A DNA stretch of 64,000 nt from Chitinophaga vietnamensis (lineage in GTDB: Bacteria > Bacteroidota > Bacteroidia > Chitinophagales > Chitinophagaceae). The stretch lies in contig NZ_CABHMS010000002.1 of NCBI RefSeq assembly GCF_902167635.1, positions 806,001-870,000 of the forward strand, given 5' to 3'. Under the pieces are notes generated by a model that ran no database searches, was not told where the DNA came from, and was given only the letters and a program-made list of their open reading frames with translations. Made by a program: the position numbers and the translations under genes. Of the stretch, positions 60,425 to 64,000 are shown piece by piece; positions within the stretch are counted from its first letter, which is position 1; the number at the start of each line of letters is the position of its first letter.

Positions 60425-60453
60425 TTAAAATACTAAATATTTTAGTATTTTAA
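60425..60453. promoter_or_regulatory. Palindromic operator candidate for the XRE regulator
   Basis: TTAAAATACTAAA-TAT-TTTAGTATTTTAA is a perfect inverted repeat with 13-bp arms. A related half (CAATACTAAAATATTTG) begins about 15 bp to the left near 60410, so there may be two operator sites. Both lie between the divergent XRE and SymE-like genes. Confidence 0.6.
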
Positions 60454-60491
60454 AACGCTTATAAGTATATTGTGGAATAATAAGCGTAGTT

Positions 60492-60692
60492 ATGAAAAAC
60501 CAACACCCAACCAGACAGTTAAAAGTAAAGTACTTACATCAAGAGCGCAGATTTGAACACAAAATCGTTTCCTGCATATCCCTTGCGGGAGTTTGGCTGG
60601 AGCAGGCCGGTTTTCAGATAGGCGATTATGTTGAAGTGCAGGTCAAAAACAACCGTTTAGTTATCAGTAAAACCAACGCAACACGCACCTAG
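60492..60692 (+). CDS. SymE-like type I toxin family protein
   Basis: The 66-residue protein matches the SymE family: LKVKYLHQERRFE, ISLAGVWLEQAGFQIGDYVEV and the closing strand NNRLVISK. SymE has an AbrB/MazE-like swapped-hairpin fold, and in E. coli it is a toxin kept off by the antisense RNA SymR; recent work links it to nucleic acid condensation. An antisense RNA could not be identified here. The gene is divergent from the XRE regulator and precedes a PIN-domain gene after about 120 bp that contain two small hairpins (60723-60740 and 60756-60777), so it may be separately transcribed. Confidence 0.8.
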   Translation: MKNQHPTRQLKVKYLHQERRFEHKIVSCISLAGVWLEQAGFQIGDYVEVQVKNNRLVISKTNATRT

Positions 60693-60815
60693 ATGGCAGG
60701 CTGGTGCACCTGCTCAAAAAGTATAAGCTGATATGCTTATTGTTTAACCCGGAAGTATCAGGCATCTCCGCCTGATATGTTAACCCTTTCCTCTCATTTT
60801 TTAATTCTTATGTTC

Positions 60816-61295
60816 ATGTTGAGTGTTTACGCGGATACCTCCGTGATAGGAGGTTGCTTTGATATTGAATTCATGGAATTCAGTAATGTATTGTTTGAAG
60901 AGTTTAAGACTGGCATAAAGCGCCTGGTAATTTCTGATGTGGTAGAGCAGGAATTGGTAGGAGCTCCAATAGCTGTGCGCCTAAAGCTGTTTGATGTGCC
61001 AGATGATTTTAAAACGCGGTACAATGGCACAACGCAGACCGAGACGTTAGCTGATGCCTATATTGCGGCTGGTGCTTTGAGTAACAAGAGCTTTGATGAT
61101 GCTCATCATATCGCCATCGCTACGTTAAGCGGGGCGAGGGTATTGGCCAGTTGGAATTTCAAGCATGTCGTTAATTTGGATAAGATAAAGTTGTATAATT
61201 TCATTAATTTACAAATGGGGTATCCAACCATAGAAATAAGAACACCAAGAGAAATTTTAAAACCTGTCAATTATGAAGAAAACCAAAACGTATGA
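60816..61295 (+). CDS. PIN-domain toxin (putative ribonuclease)
   Basis: ATG 60816 gives MLSVYADTSVIGGCFD; ATG 60810 and 60777 are possible earlier starts, but the PIN fold begins at the first of these residues. PIN acidic residues are visible: Asp in YADTSVIG, Glu in VVEQELVGAP, and Asp-Asp in KSFDDAHHIAIATLSG, followed by VLASWNFKHVVN. These residues bind the metal for RNA cleavage. The C-terminal part ends PREILKPVNYEENQNV, and the last 22 bp overlap the start of the next gene, a small antitoxin-like gene. The toxin-first order with overlap suggests translational coupling. A decayed copy of its 3' end lies at 61467-61546. Confidence 0.82.
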   Translation: MLSVYADTSVIGGCFDIEFMEFSNVLFEEFKTGIKRLVISDVVEQELVGAPIAVRLKLFDVPDDFKTRYNGTTQTETLADAYIAAGALSNKSFDDAHHIAIATLSGARVLASWNFKHVVNLDKIKLYNFINLQMGYPTIEIRTPREILKPVNYEENQNV

Positions 61296-61470
61296 TGCTG
61301 TAGCCGAAGTACGTAAAATCAGGGACGAATGGGGCCTGAAGCATTACAACGACCGGGAGTTGTTACACCGCCATCTAAGAGAAGCTCGTGAGCATTTTCA
61401 ACAATTGGCTGAATCCGTCCGTGCTGAAAGAAAACAAAATGATGTAAGCCGGGATGGTTCTGGTCTATGA
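61273..61470 (+). CDS. Antitoxin-like small protein, first copy
   Basis: The 65-residue protein (MKKTKTYDAVAEVRKIRD) is helical and charged, with a core module YDAVAEVRKIRDEWG followed by LKHYNDRELLHRHL and REAREHFQQLAESVRAE. Its start lies inside the end of the PIN gene (61273 against stop 61295), which is typical of toxin-antitoxin pairs. The module is repeated twice more in the next gene. I know similar small genes beside PIN toxins, but the family name is uncertain; the antitoxin role is inferred from position. Confidence 0.7.
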   Translation: MKKTKTYDAVAEVRKIRDEWGLKHYNDRELLHRHLREAREHFQQLAESVRAERKQNDVSRDGSGL

Positions 61471-61546
61471 TTTCATCAATACTTTACAGATGGGTTTCCA
61501 ACCATAAAAACCAGTATACCAAGAGAAATTTTAAAACCTGTCAATT
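61467..61546 (+). pseudogene. Remnant of a duplicated PIN-gene 3' end
   Basis: The stretch CAAGAGAAATTTTAAAACCT and flanking bases repeat 61194-61272, the final codons of the PIN gene, with an in-frame stop (TAA in CCATAAAAACC) and small indels. It directly precedes the second antitoxin-like gene at the same spacing as in the intact pair, so it records a 274-bp tandem duplication. Confidence 0.75.
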
Positions 61547-61909
61547 ATGAAGAAAGTCAAAGAGTATGATGCCGTAGCAGAAGTACGTAAAATCAGGGAC
61601 GAAATGAGCCTGAAATATTGGAACAACCCCGAGCTAATGGCTCATGATTTGAAAGAAGCCAGTGAGCGTTTTGAAAAAAGGATGGCGGCTCTAAGCGAAG
61701 CAAAATTAGAAACAGCACGAACCACTACAATACCCGCTACGAAGATAATCAAAGAATATGACGCGGTAGCGGAAGTGCGCAAGATCAGAGATGAATGGGG
61801 CCTGAAGTATTACAATGACCGGGAGTTGTTACGCCGTCATCTAAAAGAAGCCCATGAACGTTTTCAGCAATGGGCTGAATCTGTCCGTGCTGAGAAAAAA
61901 CAATCATGA
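61547..61909 (+). CDS. Antitoxin-like protein with two fused modules
   Basis: The 120-residue protein contains two copies of the module found in the preceding gene. The first (about 5-50) is diverged: YDAVAEVRKIRDEMSLKYW then ELMAHDLKEASERFEKR. The second (about 72-118) is nearly identical to the upstream protein: YDAVAEVRKIRDEWGLKYY then ELLRRHLKEAHERFQQW. A Thr/Pro-rich linker (ARTTTIPATK) joins them. The gene arose from tandem duplication of the antitoxin with fusion of two copies. It is followed by a perfect terminator at 61926-61953. Whether it still neutralises the PIN toxin is unknown. Confidence 0.7.
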   Translation: MKKVKEYDAVAEVRKIRDEMSLKYWNNPELMAHDLKEASERFEKRMAALSEAKLETARTTTIPATKIIKEYDAVAEVRKIRDEWGLKYYNDRELLRRHLKEAHERFQQWAESVRAEKKQS

Positions 61910-61925
61910 CATAAGCCGGTATAGT

Positions 61926-61953
61926 ATCCACCTGATGTACTCATCAGGTGGAT
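61926..61953 (+). terminator. Intrinsic terminator of the PIN toxin-antitoxin operon
   Basis: Perfect 12-bp arms ATCCACCTGATG / CATCAGGTGGAT with TACT loop, followed by TTTTTTG. Confidence 0.93.
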
Positions 61954-62044
61954 TTTTTTGTAGCACTTTTCCTGAGCATTCCAGTGTTCAGCATGAGCAA
62001 ACGCCGTTTTGTACAGAGCATTCCGGGTTTCAGCTAGTTGGATG

Positions 62045-62719
62045 TTATCGGCGTTTGTCGGTGCTATCCGGTTCGAATGCCACCAGGTTGAACATGGCCC
62101 GCATCCGGCTGCGCAGTCGATTGCCGTAGATAGCTTCCAGTTCCTGACTGTTGAGATTGGTGGTAACATGTGTGAGCATTTTTTGTGCAACGAACAGATC
62201 GTAGCGGGAGAGGAGGATCTCCGCCATCACATTACAATTGTTTCCCCAGAAGGTAATATTGGTTTCCAGGCCGAGATCATCAAAGCAATGTACACGTGGC
62301 ACATCAGAATAGGGAAAGAAAGCCCGGCTGCTGTATTTGCTGATGGCGTCAAAGCCATTGCGGCTGAATTCAAATGTTACTTCACGACAAGAAACCATAT
62401 GCGGCCGGTAGATATCATTACAGAGTGCCCGCAACAGTGTGATCAGAGAGGTTTTTCCGCAACCAATGGGGCCCATCAGCAAGATGCCTTTATTGAGATT
62501 TAATGCTTCGTTGGCAGCGATGGCCTCATCACGGAGAAAGTAGGCCATTAGTTTGAGAATGAGCGGACGGTCTTTTTCCTGCACCTGGAAGTGTTTGCCA
62601 TAATAAGCCTGGCCAGCTTCTTCAAAATGGCAGATCAGTTGATGATAATCATAAGGGGTCTGTATAACTTTTGTTTTGGTTGCAGTGGAGCTTTGTTGCA
62701 GCGGGAGTGTATTGTTCAT
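62045..62719 (-). CDS. AAA ATPase of a mobile-element operon (DnaC/IstB-like P-loop)
   Basis: ATG 62719 is chosen (MNNTLPLQQ); a longer frame to 62824 merely reads through the upstream gene. The protein has Walker A GPIGCGKT in LLMGPIGCGKTSLITLLR (about residues 80-90), Walker B in VHCFDDLGLE, and a sensor-like THVTTNLN before an arginine-finger region (NRLRSRMRAMFN). The pattern YGNRLRSRMRAMF is like that of DnaC/IstB helicase loaders. It overlaps the upstream replication-type gene by 71 bp and is the third gene of an operon with the HTH protein. In Bacteroidota such triplets occur in integrative and mobilisable elements; a replication or helicase-loading role is inferred. Confidence 0.75.
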   Translation of the reverse strand: MNNTLPLQQSSTATKTKVIQTPYDYHQLICHFEEAGQAYYGKHFQVQEKDRPLILKLMAYFLRDEAIAANEALNLNKGILLMGPIGCGKTSLITLLRALCNDIYRPHMVSCREVTFEFSRNGFDAISKYSSRAFFPYSDVPRVHCFDDLGLETNITFWGNNCNVMAEILLSRYDLFVAQKMLTHVTTNLNSQELEAIYGNRLRSRMRAMFNLVAFEPDSTDKRR

Positions 62720-63323
62720 GACCTTTGGGTTTAGTTGGATGAATGTTGAGTACCCATTTGTGTGCGGCGGCCTGCCAGTTGGTGATTGGCGCGCGGCCGC
62801 CCTGGCGCCAGCCGTTAGCTTCATAGTGATGAAAGAATTTACTGGCCTCTGTTTCCGGGTAGGCGTTGGCGTTAAAAAATGCTTGCACCTGGGCCAGCGG
62901 GGGAGAGAGCGCTTTTTTTTCCTCCTGTTTTATCTTGTTTATTTGTTTATAATAAATGTGTCCCTGATCCGGGACCGACAGGGTCTCTGTTCCGGGACCC
63001 TTCAGGGTCTCAAATATAGGACACATGGAAATGGTGGCTGGCGCAAAAAGTTGAGCTGCCTGCTGATAGCAGATATACCCACAGGCATGCAAATGTTTCA
63101 TGCACATTGTGTAAGTGTTGCGGGAACCAATACGGCTAAGCCTCATGATTTCTTCGCGCAGGACGGGAAAGGAAGTATGAAAATGATGCCGGTTCCAGGT
63201 ATAGAACAAGGCCATGTACAGGCTGATGTGCTGCGCATGTAGACGGTGATCCTTCCTCACCTGTGCGAAGAAAGCATTGAGGTGCCTGATATAATTAATG
63301 CGTACAGGAGCGGAAGCCATCAT
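62649..63323 (-). CDS. Replication-initiation-like protein of the mobile-element operon
   Basis: The 224-residue protein has a winged-helix-type N-terminus: LHAQHISLYMALFYTWNRHHF, then FPVLREEIMRLSRIGSRNTYTMCMKHL and CGYICYQ, the pattern of plasmid or mobile-element replication and DnaD-like proteins. A linker (IKQEEKKALSPP) leads to a C-terminal segment resembling the conserved AYPETEASKFFHHYEANGW with NWQAAAHKWVLN seen in phage and element replication proteins (DnaD/DUF-like). Its start overlaps the stop of the HTH gene by 4 bp (63320-63323), and its end overlaps the ATPase gene by 71 bp. Confidence 0.65.
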   Translation of the reverse strand: MMASAPVRINYIRHLNAFFAQVRKDHRLHAQHISLYMALFYTWNRHHFHTSFPVLREEIMRLSRIGSRNTYTMCMKHLHACGYICYQQAAQLFAPATISMCPIFETLKGPGTETLSVPDQGHIYYKQINKIKQEEKKALSPPLAQVQAFFNANAYPETEASKFFHHYEANGWRQGGRAPITNWQAAAHKWVLNIHPTKPKGHEQYTPAATKLHCNQNKSYTDPL

Positions 63324-63598
63324 CTTATATTTTTTAAATGTTGCTTCCTGCTTTCCATCAGCTGGACAATATCGGAATAGTCATAGAGAACGAGGCCTCC
63401 CATCTTCGTAAACGGAAGCGTGCCGTTAATGCGCAGCTGCTGTAGTGTGCCGGCGGAAATGCCCAGCATATCACGCACCTGGTATGATTTAATCCACCGG
63501 CGATCTGGTGTGGGCATGTTTTTAATGAGGTGTTGCAGCTCATGCAGCAATTCCTTTTTGAATGCGATCAGGTCTTCTTGTGTAAGCATTGTTGCCAT
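63320..63598 (-). CDS. Helix-turn-helix (excisionase/MerR-like) DNA-binding protein
   Basis: ATG 63598 (MATMLTQEDLIAFKKEL) is chosen; the frame extends to 63658 but the extra residues are not family-like. After a short helix, the HTH_17-type domain reads WIKSYQVRDMLGISAGTLQQLRINGTLPFTKMGGLVLYD, a wHTH as in excisionases and MerR-like proteins, followed by DIVQLMESRKQ. Proteins like this regulate or assist mobile-element excision and replication in Bacteroidota. It is the first of three overlapping minus-strand genes; the HTH stop overlaps the next ATG (ATGA). Confidence 0.85.
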   Translation of the reverse strand: MATMLTQEDLIAFKKELLHELQHLIKNMPTPDRRWIKSYQVRDMLGISAGTLQQLRINGTLPFTKMGGLVLYDYSDIVQLMESRKQHLKNIR

Positions 63599-63700
63599 AA
63601 AGTTTGCATTGATGAATAGCAACAAAGAAAAAAATCTATATGACGCGAGAACAGTCACAGGGGTAACAGTACCCTTTGTATTATATTGATAGTCAGTTTT

Positions 63701-64000
63701 TTATTTTGATAAAATTTCGGGCTTGTACAGCTGGTTGGCGAGCCTGATCAGGATATCGCGTACGGATCTGGAAACAGATGCATCTTCTTTATAGAAGTTA
63801 GCCCGGAGACTGGTGGCAGAAACGTTGTCCTGTTTTACCGTAGTGAAGAAATAGGAGAAGAAATCGAGTAATTCTGATTTGTTTTTATTCTGGTACAGTT
63901 CTGTTTCCAACAATAACTTCAGGATGTTACCGAGCTGCGGGACGGAGAAGGTGGTCAATACTTTGAAGTCTTTCCAGCGAAGGAGCTCGTCCGGCGCTGT
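63701..64000 (-). CDS. RteC-like or related protein, partial (N-terminus beyond window)
   Basis: The minus-strand frame is open from the window edge (reading TAPDELLRWKDFKVLTTFS) to the stop at 63701. The visible 99 residues, ending SLRANFYKEDASVSRSVRDILIRLANQL in outline, are helical. The opening LRWKDFK followed by a helical stretch, a segment counted from a distance to 'NFYK' and a final helix resembles the C-terminus of RteC-type proteins and relatives from mobilisable elements. The match is by pattern only. It lies upstream of, and in the same orientation as, the HTH operon. Confidence 0.4.
   Translation of the reverse strand, partial: TAPDELLRWKDFKVLTTFSVPQLGNILKLLLETELYQNKNKSELLDFFSYFFTTVKQDNVSATSLRANFYKEDASVSRSVRDILIRLANQLYKPEILSK

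Noticed and set aside
61854-62129. 91-codon plus-strand frame after the antitoxin genes
   Set aside because: It overlaps the end of the antitoxin gene, spans the terminator at 61926-61953, and runs into the ATPase gene on the other strand.

Overview
The window reads as chromosome of a Bacteroidota bacterium, most likely a Chitinophaga-like member of the Chitinophagaceae. Clues are a SusC/SusD pair with an ECF sigma factor and FecR regulator, type IX secretion C-terminal domains, PorP/SprF and PD40 proteins, GT117-type and DUF4998-type families, and promoters of the Bacteroidota -33/-7 (TTTG / TAnnTTTG) kind. Most of the DNA looks moderately GC-rich; two stretches (about 24-30 kb and 30.3-34.5 kb) look clearly more AT-rich. 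Genus is inference; no rRNA or other marker is present.

Layout. 1-12.4 kb: mostly minus-strand core-type genes: a partial Gfo/Idh/MocA oxidoreductase with a Tat-type leader, a ChlI-like AAA+/VWA pair, a plus-strand sugar phosphate isomerase/epimerase-like TIM barrel, a siderophore-type TonB receptor, a GT117/DUF2723 membrane protein, and a coupled SAM hydrolase/monooxygenase pair. Very long hairpins (49-bp and 96-bp arms) separate some of them. 12.4-23.6 kb: a fucoside-directed polysaccharide utilisation locus, all on the minus strand, in the order ECF sigma, FecR, SusC with an STN signalling domain, SusD, two surface lipoproteins, GH29 alpha-L-fucosidase, terminator.

23.8-30.1 kb: tRNA-Lys(UUU) followed by an AT-rich 6.1-kb island. 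The tRNA 3' end and its downstream terminator region are repeated at the far side (23893-24024 and 29992-30111), as expected for an element integrated in a tRNA gene. The island carries an HNH-like protein, a large unrecognised protein with an R-x5-H motif, a small HEPN-like protein, an IS3-family element, another unrecognised protein and a small membrane protein; no integrase was recognised. This is the best place in the window for an undescribed, possibly defensive, system.

30.3-34.5 kb: small accessory exported proteins, a sialidase-like (BNR) protein and a VapA-like protein followed in frame by a 72-codon open extension. 34.6-51.0 kb: a giant 3908-residue adhesin with about 24 DUF11-type repeats and a CHU_C type IX sorting domain, its PorP/SprF-like partner, a TPR/PD40 envelope protein, and an FAD-dependent oxidoreductase. 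51.1-58.6 kb: a 1022-residue TPR protein, a TIG-domain type IX cargo protein with a downstream lipoprotein, and a YegP-like protein.

58.9-64 kb: an accessory stretch with a conserved Bacteroidota gene of unknown function behind a hairpin leader, a frameshifted small membrane protein gene, an XRE regulator facing a SymE-like toxin across a palindromic operator, a PIN toxin with tandemly duplicated antitoxin-like genes, and a minus-strand set (HTH, replication-type protein, AAA ATPase, partial RteC-like gene) typical of mobilisable elements.
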